A stretch of 64,000 bases of DNA, taken from NCBI RefSeq assembly GCF_016907655.1, contig NZ_JAFBCL010000001.1, positions 930,001 to 994,000 on the forward strand, given 5' to 3'. The notes beneath the pieces are model-generated. The model did no database searches and had not been told where the DNA came from. It saw nothing but the letters and a program-made list of their open reading frames with translations. Position numbers and translations under genes: made by a program. Every line of letters starts with the position of its first letter. Positions within the stretch are counted from its first letter, which is position 1. Below are positions 50,701 to 59,700 of this stretch, piece after piece. This DNA comes from Saccharothrix algeriensis. GTDB taxonomy: Bacteria; Actinomycetota; Actinomycetes; Mycobacteriales; Pseudonocardiaceae.

Positions 50701-51488
50701 CCGACGCCCGCCCCGCGCCCGACCCGTACCGCGGCGGGATGCTGTTCCACGGCGAGGCGTTCCACTACCTCGCCGAGCACTCGATCGGCTCCGCGGGGGC
50801 CTCCGGCACGCTCGTCGCCGACGCGGGCGCGCTGCCCCGGGGCCAGTTGCACCAGGGCCTGCTGGACGGGGCCCTGCACGTGGTACCCCACCAGGCGCTG
50901 TGGCGGTGGTCGCCGGACATCGACCGCGACCGGGTCTCGGTGCCGCACCGGCTCGTCGTGCTGCGGGTGTTCGAGCCGCTGCCGGACGCGGGCGCGGTGG
51001 GCGTCGAGGCGCGGTTCGCCGGGTTCGACGGCGGCAACCGCCTCCTGCCCGTGGTGGACCTCCAGCTGCTCGTCGCCGATCGCGTGGCGGTGGCGCTGCG
51101 CGTGGTGCTGGCGCTGGTGCCGCTGGGCCGCCTGGGCGCCGCGGGGCCGGCCGAGCGCCGGGCGTTCCTGCGCGACCGCCGACCGGTGCCCGGCCTGGGG
51201 TTGTCCACCACCACCGACGGCGTCACGGCGCTGGCCGTCGACGACGTGGCCGCCGTGGACTGGCTGCCCGGCACGGTGGCCGACCTCTACGGCCTGCCGC
51301 CCACCGCCGACGTCCGCGACCACGCCGCCGCGATCGCGGTGCGGGAGCACGTCGCGCGGCTGGCCGGGGTCCACCCGTCGGCCGTCGACGGGGACCTGCG
51401 CGCGGCCGGACCGCGCGACCGCCCCGACGAGCGCTACCCGGTCCGGGTCGACCGGCGGGCCGGCGTGGTGACCGTCCGGTCCGCCTGA
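44730..51488 (+). CDS. PfaC-like multidomain lipid synthase (KS-CLF-dehydratases)
   Basis: Reading from GTC at 44730 gives about 2252 residues; the first standard start is GTG 44817, which would cut the conserved KS beta strand VEPVAVVGQGCVLPD. Domain order: active KS (Cys in DAACASSL near residue 164, then ECHATGT and KANLGHA). Next a CLF-like KS with the Cys replaced (SAEEGSGL near 581), and a Pro/Ala/Asp-rich repeat linker (about 710-970). Four FabA-like hotdog segments follow: LVEAGQADLLLISW, then HFHNDPCMPGTL near 1296, an inactive-looking WYFDRDRPAMP, and HFFQDPVQPGSL near 1693. A C-terminal PKS-DH-like piece (LFHGEAFHYL) comes after a second Pro-rich insert. This is the PfaC layout of polyunsaturated fatty acid synthases. 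It partners the PfaA- and PfaD-like proteins encoded downstream on the other strand. Confidence 0.87.
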   Translation, partial: VEPVAVVGQGCVLPDALTPAALWRNVRDGVCGIGPVPPGSWGLPREADEGRGGVVRGFEAVFDPGGFRVPAAELAGLDEVFRWVLHAGREALRECGGEHLLPRAALVLGTLSYPSPGAVRWAAGAWLSAGPGADPRDRFFSGLPAHLAARALGLGLGGFALDAACASSLYAVKLACDRLSRGAADLVLAGGVSHADPVLLHRGFRELAALSPTGRSRPFHRDADGLVPAEGAGVVALVRLADARAAGMPVAAVIRGVGLGNDGAAGGLLVPSGEGQERVLRQTYRAAGVDPATVSLVECHATGTPVGDATEARAVARVFAGRRDLPIGSVKANLGHALAAAGMAGLLKVVGALRAGVVPPAPHADEPAEALRGTALRLVREPEEWRGPRRAAVNAFGFGGANAHVVLDAGDDGGGGGVGAPLPPDRTGRPAAHRSGSAGVEDRVGVAVVGLAVRVGGVGTAEFRRGVRAGEPRGGPVEAVEVGLPGLRFPPADLADALGQQLLVLDAATEAARGRALPRDRTAVVVGMGGDLRAARHGVSWRHGGDVPPLTAAGVTGTMPNLVANRISVQLDLAGPGFTVSAEEGSGLVALDVAAQALRAGECDAALVGAVDLAHEPAHRAAAVALGLPDAPGDAAVALVLRRLDDADRAGEPVLAVLDDGAAPPDLTVGDLGRPGAPHLDPTALFGRPHAAVGLLAVAAAITALDHAPPASADPEPAATPRADPGTAAPQGNPEATAPRANPEDTGPRANPEDTGPRAGPGTAVPRADPEPAAAPRADPGSVLPRAVVVEVAVRVLGARPRRVRLRRPAAVGNREAPLGASARATAEARPEPTISLPALRPPVRPTATAPVALAPAPPLPPVPDDPVAPVPPPADPLRADPIPADPIPADPSPGSPIPDDPAPDDPPRRAPNPAVPARSAPAPSAPGALAVREPLPGGAERVGAATGEPAAIAAHRRATVEAHRGLIGQASDAHTRFLRTRAAWHRLLLTTARGAAPTVEPVGQRPADGPLFDRAQLEHLATGRISDLFGPRFAAQDHRPRQTRLPAPPLLLVDRVLAIDAPPLRLGPGAIRTETDVRVDSGHLDPAGRLPAGLLVEAGQADLLLISWMGVDLVLTEDRVYRLLGCEVTFHGPLPAPGETLRHEIHVDGHAEHGGVRLFSFHSDCRVGDELRLTVRGGQAGYFTDAELAATGGVDWDPAADRPEPARVDPPVIAGAARSFDAAAVRAFAEGDPVACFGPRWRVAGSHVRTPRIGSGRSLLLHEVAEFDPAGGPWGRGYLRAQTPVSGAEWFFDGHFHNDPCMPGTLMLEGCLQAMAFHLAALGHTADHDGWRFEPERGRTSALRCRGQVTPRSRRLVYEVFAVSVTAGPVPTLVADVLCSVDGVPAFHAARLGLRLVPDWPLDHWRLLGPHREQATGDPVPLPLLGGLRGHAEAGPVALVDGVPAGLPAVLAAAWGRPSEAFGERFAVFDGVRRCPRLPGPPYLFLSRVVAVDGPFAGMRPGSRVTAEYDVPDRAWYFDRDRPAMPFAVLMEVALQPCGWLATYVGSTLGREDVVFRNLDGDGTVLGEVGPGVRVLRTEVGLVSTSEHGGVVVQVFTARCSADGVPVFDVRAAFGFFPPSAFADQPGLPPTDADRARLRAPGGPVAPLAAPAAPMLRVLDRVTGHWPRGGRAGLGRLRAEKDVDPGDWYFRAHFFQDPVQPGSLGVEAVCLLLRHHLVVTGLVDGSAGFEPVLPGAIAWKYRGQVTPADRLVTVELEVTEVGTDARGCYALGEAWLWVDGRRIYHVPRIGVRAPAHEVVDPAVDTWVRDHRPTWAVPVLPFMSVVDALARAVARRTGGAVGEVRDVRLRGWLVADRPVRLLTAVRRVGPHHEVTLTTADASAQPAAPPPADSSAQPPATPPTDLSAQPPATPSTDPGAQPSTTPPTDGARPHGPPLPDPGARPPATPPTDHDAQPPGHPPTGPGAQPLATGTVVVGAPAGQRPAPFAPLTDARPAPDPYRGGMLFHGEAFHYLAEHSIGSAGASGTLVADAGALPRGQLHQGLLDGALHVVPHQALWRWSPDIDRDRVSVPHRLVVLRVFEPLPDAGAVGVEARFAGFDGGNRLLPVVDLQLLVADRVAVALRVVLALVPLGRLGAAGPAERRAFLRDRRPVPGLGLSTTTDGVTALAVDDVAAVDWLPGTVADLYGLPPTADVRDHAAAIAVREHVARLAGVHPSAVDGDLRAAGPRDRPDERYPVRVDRRAGVVTVRSA
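46944..47075 (+). repeat. 27-bp in-frame tandem repeats in the PfaC-like linker
   Basis: Two perfect 27-bp copies (46944-46970 and 46971-46997), encoding the nine-residue unit PRANPEDTG, followed by diverging copies (PRAGPGTAV, PRADPEPAA). They lengthen the disordered linker after the CLF domain. Confidence 0.85.
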
Positions 51489-53707
51489 CCGCGCGGCAGC
51501 CACCAGTTCGCCGCGCCGAGCAGCCGCACCGAGGCCGGGACCAGGACGGCCCGCACGAGCGTGGCGTCCACCGCGACCGCGACGAAGATCCCCACGCACA
51601 GCTGCTTGACGAACATGACCTCGCTGGTCGCCGTCACGGCCGCCACCACCATCACCACCAGCGCCGCGCCGGTGAACACCGGCGCCGAGCGCCGCAGGCC
51701 CGCCACGACCGCCGCGGCGGTGTCGCCGGTCCGGTCGTACTCCTCGCGGATGCGCGACAGCAGGAAGAACTCGTAGTCCACCGCCAGCCCCACCGCGATG
51801 ACCAGCAGCAGGAACGGCTGGAAGACGTCCAGGTGGCCGGTGGCGCCCGCGCCGACCAGCCAGGCGAGGTTGCCGTCCTGGAAGACCCAGGTGAGCACGC
51901 CGAACGAGGCCCCCAGCGGCAGGACGTCGACCACGAGGGCCTTGATCGGCAGGACGAGCGACCGCAGCGCCACCGCGAACATCGCGAAGGCGGAGCAGGC
52001 GATCACCAGCAGCACCCACGGCAGCCGGTCGCGCAGCAGGTCCAGCACGTCGACCGCCATCGCCGAGGCCCCGCCGACCAGCACCGAGCCCCCCTCGGGC
52101 GGCGGCAGCGCCCGCACCGCGCGCACCACGTCGAGCGCCGCCGGGGACTCCGCCGCGCCCGCGTGCAGGTAGAGCACGGCGTGGTGGCCCGACTCGGCCG
52201 CCGTCACCACCCACCGCACCCCCGGCAGGCCCGCCAGCCGCCGGGTCCAGTCGCGCGCGGCCCCGGCGCGGGCCGGGTCGCCCACCGGGGCGTCGAACGC
52301 GGTGACGACCTGCACCAGGTCGAGCGCGGGGAAGGCGAAGTCGCGGCGCTGCTCCTCGGTCGCCACCCTGGCCGGGTCGCCCGCCGGCAGCGTCCGCTGG
52401 TCCGGGAAGCCCAGGGTGACGTGCAGGAACGGGACGGTCAGCACCACCAGCACCACCACGGCGGTGATCAGGTGGGCCACCGGCTCGGCCACCACCGCCC
52501 GGCCGACGCGCGCCCAGAACCGGTCCACCACGCCCGGCCGGACCAGGCGCGGGACGGGCAGCCGCAGCAGGTCCACGCGACGCCCCAGCACGGCCAGCAG
52601 GGCCGGCACGGCGGTGAGGCTCACCACCGTGCCCGCGGCCATCGCGACGGCCGTGCACAACCCGAGGGAGCGGGTCACGCCGACGGGGAACAGCACCAGG
52701 CTCAGCGCCACCACGCCGACGGTCAGCCCGGAGAAGAAGCACGTGCGGCCCGCGGTGGCGACCGTGGCGACCACGGCGCGGCCGACGTCACCGCCGTCAC
52801 CGCCCCGGGCCAGCTCCTCGCGGAACCGCCCGACCACGAACAGCGCGCTGTCCACGGCCAGCGCCAGGCACAGCACGCTCAGCGCGTTGACCGCCAGCAC
52901 CGAGATGTCCAGCACCCCGGTCAGCGGTCGCAGCAGCGCGAAGGTCACGGCCAGCGCCGCCGCGCCGGCCAGCACCGGCAGCAGCGCCGCGACCAGGCTG
53001 CGGAACAGCAGCACCAGCAGCAGGAACACCGCCGGCAGCGCCAGCAGCTCCCGGTGCAGCAGCTCGTCCCGCGCTTCGGTGACCACGGCCTCCCGGATCG
53101 CGACCGGGCCGGAGAACGACACCTCGACCCCGGCCGCCCGGACGGCGGCGCGCAGCACGCGGTAGTTCCTCGTCCGCTCGGTGTCGTCCGCGCCCGCGAG
53201 CACGACGGCGACCACGGTGGCGCGGCCGTCCACGGAGTCCAGCGCGGGCAGCCCGTCGCGCCAGGACGTCAGGGTCCCGGTCACCAGCCCCGCGGGCGCG
53301 CCGGCCAGCGAGGTCTCCACGGCGCGCCGGAAACCGGGGTCGCGCGCGGTGGTGGGGCTCCGGTAGGTGAGCAGGACGTCGGCGCCGCCGCGCCCGACGT
53401 GGTCGCGCACGGCGTCGGCGGCGCGGGCGGACTCGGCGTCCTGCTGGAGCTCCCCGCCGTAGCCGAACCGGTCGAGCCCGCCGACGCCGACGACCGAGGC
53501 CAGCGCGACGACCGCGAGCGCCGCGGCCAGCACCTGCCACCGGCGCCGGACGGCGAACTCCCCCAGCGCGACGAAGGCGCCCCGACCGCTGCCGTCGGCC
53601 GGCGGCGGGCAAGGCGCGCCACCGCCCGCCGGGGCGCGCCCGTCGGCCGGGGGGCCGGGAGCCCCGGTCCGGGCGCCGTCGTCCGCCGCCGGCGCGGAAC
53701 GCGCCAC
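51434..53707 (-). CDS. MMPL-family RND exporter
   Basis: GTG 53707 is 3 nt after the PfaA-like stop; 757 residues. After a Pro/Gly-rich cytosolic start, two repeats follow, each of one span, a large extracytoplasmic loop and five spans. Examples are LLALPAVFLLLVLLFRSLVAALLP with ALAVDSALFVVGRFREE, and IKALVVDVLPLGASFGV with IAVGLAVDYEFFLLSRIREEY; the DSALF and DYEF segments are the proton-relay aspartates. MMPL proteins export lipids and glycolipids. In this operon it most likely exports the Pfa-derived lipid. Its 3-prime end overlaps the convergent PfaC-like gene by 55 bp. Confidence 0.92.
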   Translation of the reverse strand: MARSAPAADDGARTGAPGPPADGRAPAGGGAPCPPPADGSGRGAFVALGEFAVRRRWQVLAAALAVVALASVVGVGGLDRFGYGGELQQDAESARAADAVRDHVGRGGADVLLTYRSPTTARDPGFRRAVETSLAGAPAGLVTGTLTSWRDGLPALDSVDGRATVVAVVLAGADDTERTRNYRVLRAAVRAAGVEVSFSGPVAIREAVVTEARDELLHRELLALPAVFLLLVLLFRSLVAALLPVLAGAAALAVTFALLRPLTGVLDISVLAVNALSVLCLALAVDSALFVVGRFREELARGGDGGDVGRAVVATVATAGRTCFFSGLTVGVVALSLVLFPVGVTRSLGLCTAVAMAAGTVVSLTAVPALLAVLGRRVDLLRLPVPRLVRPGVVDRFWARVGRAVVAEPVAHLITAVVVLVVLTVPFLHVTLGFPDQRTLPAGDPARVATEEQRRDFAFPALDLVQVVTAFDAPVGDPARAGAARDWTRRLAGLPGVRWVVTAAESGHHAVLYLHAGAAESPAALDVVRAVRALPPPEGGSVLVGGASAMAVDVLDLLRDRLPWVLLVIACSAFAMFAVALRSLVLPIKALVVDVLPLGASFGVLTWVFQDGNLAWLVGAGATGHLDVFQPFLLLVIAVGLAVDYEFFLLSRIREEYDRTGDTAAAVVAGLRRSAPVFTGAALVVMVVAAVTATSEVMFVKQLCVGIFVAVAVDATLVRAVLVPASVRLLGAANWWLPRGQADRTVTTPARRSTRTG

Positions 53708-53710
53708 CCG

Positions 53711-56700
53711 TCAGTCCTCGTCGACGCACAGCACGAGGTCCACGTCCAGCATTTCGAGCACGGGCACGCCGCCGTCGTCGAGCAGCGCCACGTCGCACAG
53801 CGCGTCGGAGTGGTGCACCCGCCGCGCCAGCAGCACGCAGCGGCCGACACCGGCCAGCGGGCCGGGCCGGTGCACTCGGGTCTCCCCGACGGCCATCGGC
53901 AGGCAGCGACCGCCCAGCACGCGCTCCGCCCACAGGCAGGCCAGCTGCAGCCCGCCGTCGGCGGCGGCCGGGTCGACCAGCCAGTCGCCCGCCTCCCAGC
54001 CCAGCTTCGCGGCGCCCACCACCGCGCCCGCCGCCCCGGCCGCCGACACCCCGTCCACGGCGACCAGGGACTGGAAGCGGGGGCCGTGGAACAGGACGTG
54101 GCCGTCGTAGACGTCCCTGCCCAGCGCCTGCAGGTCGGCGGGCGGCGCCCACCCCGTCCCCGGCGCGGCGTCGCGCGGGTCGCCCGGCCGGGCGCGGTAG
54201 TGCAGGACGCCGTCGGCGGCGCGCAGCTCCACCAGCGGGCCGCCCGGGTCCGCCGCGGTGTGCAGGAACAGCCGCCCGTGCCCGCCCGGCAGCGCGACCT
54301 TGCGCAGCACCCGCAGGTCCCGCAGCACCAGGCGCTGCGCCTCGCCCTCCCGCGCGGCGGCGGCGAACCAGTCCAGCACCACCGCGACGGGCAGCACCGG
54401 CACCCCCGCGAGCACATGGTCGGCGAGCTGCGGGTGCGTGCGCGGGTCGACGCGGACCTCCCGCGGCCCCACCGGTCCGAACGCCGGGCGCGGGTCGCCG
54501 GCGGCGACGAGCACCCGCGCGTCCTCGACCGGGCCGTCCAGCTCGGCGGTGAACGCCTCCGCGCCGTCGTCGGGCCGGATGAGCGCCAGGCCGGTGGAGC
54601 GGAACCGGTCCGCGTGCGCCGGGGTGACCATCCCGCCGTCCCACGGCCCCCAGGCGATCGACCGGACCAGGCAGTCCGGCCGCCGGGCGCGCTCGGCCGA
54701 GGCCACCCGGTCCAGCACGGCGTTGGCCATCGCGTAGTCGGCCTGCCCGGCGTTGCCGAAGCACCCGACCACCGAGGAGAACAGGCACAGCAGCCGCAGC
54801 GGGTCGTCCGCGGTGGCCGCCAGCAGGGCGTGCAGGCCCGCCACCTTCGTGTCGAAGACCTGCCGGAACCGCTCGTCGGTCTGGTCGGCGATGGCGCTGT
54901 CGGCCAGCGCGCCCGCGCCGTGCACGATCCCGGTGATCGGGCCCCACTCCGCGCGGACCTCGGCGATCACCGCCGCCACGGCGGTGGCGTCGCGGACGTC
55001 CACCGCGCTGTAGCGGACCTGCGCGCCGGCCTGCCGCAGCGCGTCGAGCGCCGCGCGCACCTCGCGCACGGCCAGCACGCGGCGGGCCTCGGCGGTCAGC
55101 GCCAGCGGCGGCCGTCCCGGCTCGCGCACGGCCAGGGCCCGGACCAGGGCGGCCTCGTCGGCGGTGGCGGGCAGGCCGTCGGGTTCGGCGTCCAGGGCGG
55201 TGCGGCCCAGCACCAGCAGCCGCGGCCGGCGGGCGCGGGCCAGGTCGAGCAGCGCCCGCGCGGTCATGCCCCGCGCGCCGCCGGTCACCACGAGCACCGA
55301 GCCGGGGTCGACGCGCGCGGCGCCCACCGCGGCCGGCGGAGCCGGGTCCCAGCGCGGGACGAGCCGGCTGCCGTCGGCGCGCAGCCCCACGTCGGGTTCC
55401 GCGCCGCCGCCGAGCAGTTCGCGGACCACGGCGTCGGCGACGGCCTGCGGGTCGCGCCCGCACTGCTCGCAGTCCACGGCCTTGACCGACGCGCGCGGCC
55501 ACTCGGCGGCGGCCGTGCGGGCGAGCGCGCCGAACCCGCCGAACCAGGCCCGGCCGGCCGGTCGGCCGCCCAACCCGAAGTCGCCCCCGGTGTCCTGCAC
55601 CGCCACGAGCAGCCCGCCGTCGGCCCGGAACCGGGCCGCCACCGACCGCACGGCGCGGAACGCCTCCAGCGCCACGTCCGCCGCCCGTGCGGCGGGTGAC
55701 GCGGCGGCCGGTTCGGGGCCGGCCTCGCCGAGCCCGCCGAGCAGCACCAGGCCGCGCGCCGCCGGCGGCGGCCGGTCGGTCACCTCGGCCGGCACGCCGT
55801 GCTCGGCGAGCCCGCGCGCCACCAGGCCGGCCACCGCCGCCGGTCCGCCGACCACCGCGACCGGGCCGTCCCCCAGGCCGGGCACCGGCACGCCGGGGGC
55901 GGGCTCGGCCACCGCCCGCAGCGCCAGCCTGGTGAGCGGCGGCGGGAGCGGCCGGCCCCCGACCCGCGCGGCGGGCGGCGGGAGCGGTTCGGGGCCGATG
56001 TCCGCGCCGGGCGGGGAGAACGGCTCAGCGTCCACCGCGGGGGGTGGCTCGTCCGCGGTCGGCGGCGTCCCGCTCGCGGTCCGCGCGGCCGGTGGCGGGA
56101 GCAGTTCGGGGTCGACCCGCTCGGGCAGCGGCGGGAACGGCCCGGCCCCGGGCGGCGGCGGGAGCGGTCCGGGCTCGGGCGGCGGCGGAGGCGGCTCGCC
56201 GGTCCCCCGCGCAGGCGGCGGGTCCGGTTCGCCCGCGGCAGCACCCGGGTGGGCGTCCCGGCCGCCGATCCGGTCGGCGACCTCCCGCAGCGTGCGCAGC
56301 TTGGACAGCTCGGTCAGCTCCCCGATCGGCGACGCGCCCGCCACCCCGTCGCCGATCCGCTGCCGCAGCGCGGAGAAGATCTCGACCCGCTTGATGGAGT
56401 CGATGCCCAGGTCCTCGTCCAGGGCCATGTCCAGCCGCACCATGTCCTCGGGGTAGCCGGTGCGGTCGGCCACCACGGACAGCAACTCCCGCTCCACCTC
56501 CCGCGCGTCGGCTCCCGCCCGCGCGGCCGGTTCCTCCCGCACGACCGGCTCGACCAGCACGACCGGCTCAGCCCGCTCGGCCCGCTCGACCGGGATCAGC
56601 GGCGCGGGCGCGGGCTCGGGCATCGGCGTGGACGCCACCACGACGGCCGGCGGCGGGAGCGGTTCGGCAGCGGGCACGTCGACCGGAACGGCCGGCGGCC

Positions 56701-59700
56701 CGGCCGGCGCGGCGGCGGGCGCCCCGACCGGTGTCGGCGCCGGGCGGTCCGCTGCGACACCGCCGGAGCGCGCGCCCTCCACGCCGAGCAGCATCGCGAA
56801 CGACGCCTCCGACATGCGCAGGAACGCCAGGTGGCTCTCCGTCAGGCTGCGCTGGTACTCCTCGTGCGCCCGGGCCGTCTCCCGCTGCGCCTCCGCGAAC
56901 AGCCGCAGCAGCCCCGCGTCCACGGCCCCCGCGGCGGCCCGGACTGGCGGGCCGGCCCCCTCGTCGGGCGCACCGGCGACCACGACCGGCGGCGCGGCGG
57001 CGGGCGGCTCGGGGTTGGGCGGCGGCAGCGCGGACGCCCCGCCGGCGGGCGGGTAGGGCTTGCCGTGGTTGGCGCCGTTGATCTGCACTGTCATCCCCTG
57101 CTTCCGCTCCGGCGCGGTGCGCGCGTAGGGCTCCCACAGGGCGGCGAGGTCGAGTTCGACGCCCGCCGCGGCCAGCCGCGCCAGCCCCCGGTGGAGTTCG
57201 GTCATCCCGTTGTGCCGCGGGCGCTGCAGGCCGACCACCAGGTGGTCGCGGCCGGCCAGGACCGCGCCGGTCAGCCCGCACAGCGTCGTGCGGGCGCCCA
57301 CCTCCACGAACGTCCGCACGCCGTCGGCGTACATGGCCTCGACGGTGTCCGCGAAGCGGACCGGCGACACCACCTGCTCGGCGATCCGCCCGCGCACCGC
57401 GCCGGGGTCGCCCGGGTACGGCGCGGCGTCGGCGTTGCCGTAGACCGGGATGCGCGGCGGGGCCACGTCGACCCGGTCCAGGAACGCCCGCAGCGGCCCC
57501 ACCGCGCCCGCCACCAGCGGGCTGTGGAACGCGGTGGCCGCCGCCAGCCCCACGACGTCGTGACCGTCCGCGCGCAACCGCCGCGCGACCGCTCCCACCG
57601 CGTCCACGGCCCCGGACAGCACCACCTGCGCGGGCCCGTTGTCGTTGGCGATCCAGACGCGCGGCTCGTCGCAGCGGGCCAGCGCGGCGGCGACCTCCGC
57701 CCGGCCGGCCGCGACGGCGACCATGGCGCCGGGCGCGGCGGCGGCGGCCACCGCCTCGCCGCGCTCCCGCGCCAGGGCGACCAGGTCCGCCGCGGTGAGC
57801 ACGCCGGCGCAGTGCAGGGCGGTCAGCTCGCCGAAGCTGTGCCCGGCCGCGCAGTCCGGCCGCAGGCCCACGGCGGCCAGCACCTCCAGCAGCGCCAGGG
57901 CGTGCACGGCCAGCGCGGGCTGCGCCCACTCGGTGCGGGTGAGCAGGTCCCGCTGCGCGGCGCGCTCCTCGTCGGTGAAGGCCGGCGGCGGGAACACCAC
58001 CCGGTGCAGCGGGCCGTCGCCGAGGTCGGCGGTGGCGTGGCGGTCCCACGCGGCCAGGGCGCGCGGCTCGTGCATCGCGAGGTCCGCGCCCATGCCCACG
58101 TGCTGGGAACCCTGGCCGGGGAACAGGAACGCCACCCGGCCGGTCCGGGCGGGGCCGGCGGCGTAGCACGTGCCGGCCGGGGTGGCGAAGGGCGCGCCCG
58201 GCCGCTGCCGGACCGACCGCGCGGCGCGGGCCAGCTCGGCGCGCAGCCCGTCCGCGTCGCCGGCGACGACGGCGAGGCGGTGCGACCGGGCCGCGGAGAA
58301 CGCCCGCGCGGCGTCGCGCGCGAGGTCGGCCGGCGCCCGGCCGGTGTCCAGGCCGTCGATCCGGGCCAGCAGCTCCTCCGCCGAGTCCGCGCCGAGCAGC
58401 ACCAGTTCGGTCGGCGCGGTCCGGAGCCGCCCCGCGCCCGACGGCGCGTGCTCCTCCAGGGTCAGGTGGAAGTTGCTGCCGCCGAAGCCGAAGCTCGACA
58501 CCGCGGCGCGGCGCGGGTGGTCCGGGCCGCGCACCCACGGGCGCGCCACCGTGTTCAGGTAGAAGGGGCTGCCGGCGAAGTCCAGCTCCGGGTTCGGCCG
58601 GTCCACCTTGATCGTCGGCGGCAGCACCCCGTGGTGCACCGCCAGCACGGCCTTGAGCAGGCCGGCCGCGCCCGCGGCGGCCTTGGTGTGCCCGATCTGC
58701 GACTTCACCGAGCCCAGCGCGCACCACCGGCGGTCCTCCCGGTCGCCGTCGTCGAACACCTCGCGCAGCGCCCGGAACTCGGCCCGGTCACCGGCCGCGG
58801 TCCCGGTGCCGTGCGCCTCGACCAGCTCGACGGTGCCCGGCCCGTAGCCCGCCTGCCGGTAGGCGCGGCGCAGCGCCCGCGCCTGCCCCTGCGGCACGGG
58901 CGCGTAGATCGCCGTGCCGCCGCCGTCGGAGGACGCGCCGAGGCCGCGCAGCACCGCGTACACGCGGTCGCCGGCACGCTCGGCGTCGGCCAGCCGCTTG
59001 AGGGCGAACATCGCCAGGCCCTCGCCCAGCATCGTGCCGTCGGCCCCGGCGGAGAACGGGCGGCAGTCCTCGGTCGGGGACAGCGCGGGCGTCTCGGTGA
59101 AGCACATGAACGTGTCGATGCCGTTGGCGGCGTCCACGCCCCCGGTCAGCACCAGGTCGGCCCGGCCGAGGGCCAGCTCGGCGACGGCGCCGTGCACCGC
59201 CGCCAGCGAGCTGGCGCAGGCCGCGTCGGTGGTGTGGTTGGCGCCGTGCAGGTCGAACCGGTTGGCGATGCGGCCCGCCACCACGTTGGTCAGCAGGCCC
59301 GGGAAGGTGGCCTCGGTGCCCGGCGCGTACTGCGCCGAGATGGCGTCGACCGCCGCCCGCACCCGCGACTCGGGCAGCCCCTGCTCCCGCAGCGCCTTGC
59401 GCCACAGGGGGTACTGCACCCGGCAGGCGACCGTGGACAGCAGCTCCAGGCTGGAGGCGCCCAGGATCACGGAGACCCGCTCCCGGTCCAGCCCCGCCAG
59501 GCCGCCGGCGAGGTCGGCCAGCACCTGCTCCGCGACCACCAGCCCCAGCAGCTGCGCGGTGTCGGTCATCGGCACGTCCCTGGGCGGCACCCGGTGCCAC
59601 AGCGGGTCGAAGTCGACCGGGGGCAGGAACGCGCCGCGCCGGACGTAGGTCTTGCCCGGCGTGCCGGGCTCGGGGCTGTAGTAGTCCTCGACCAGCCAGT

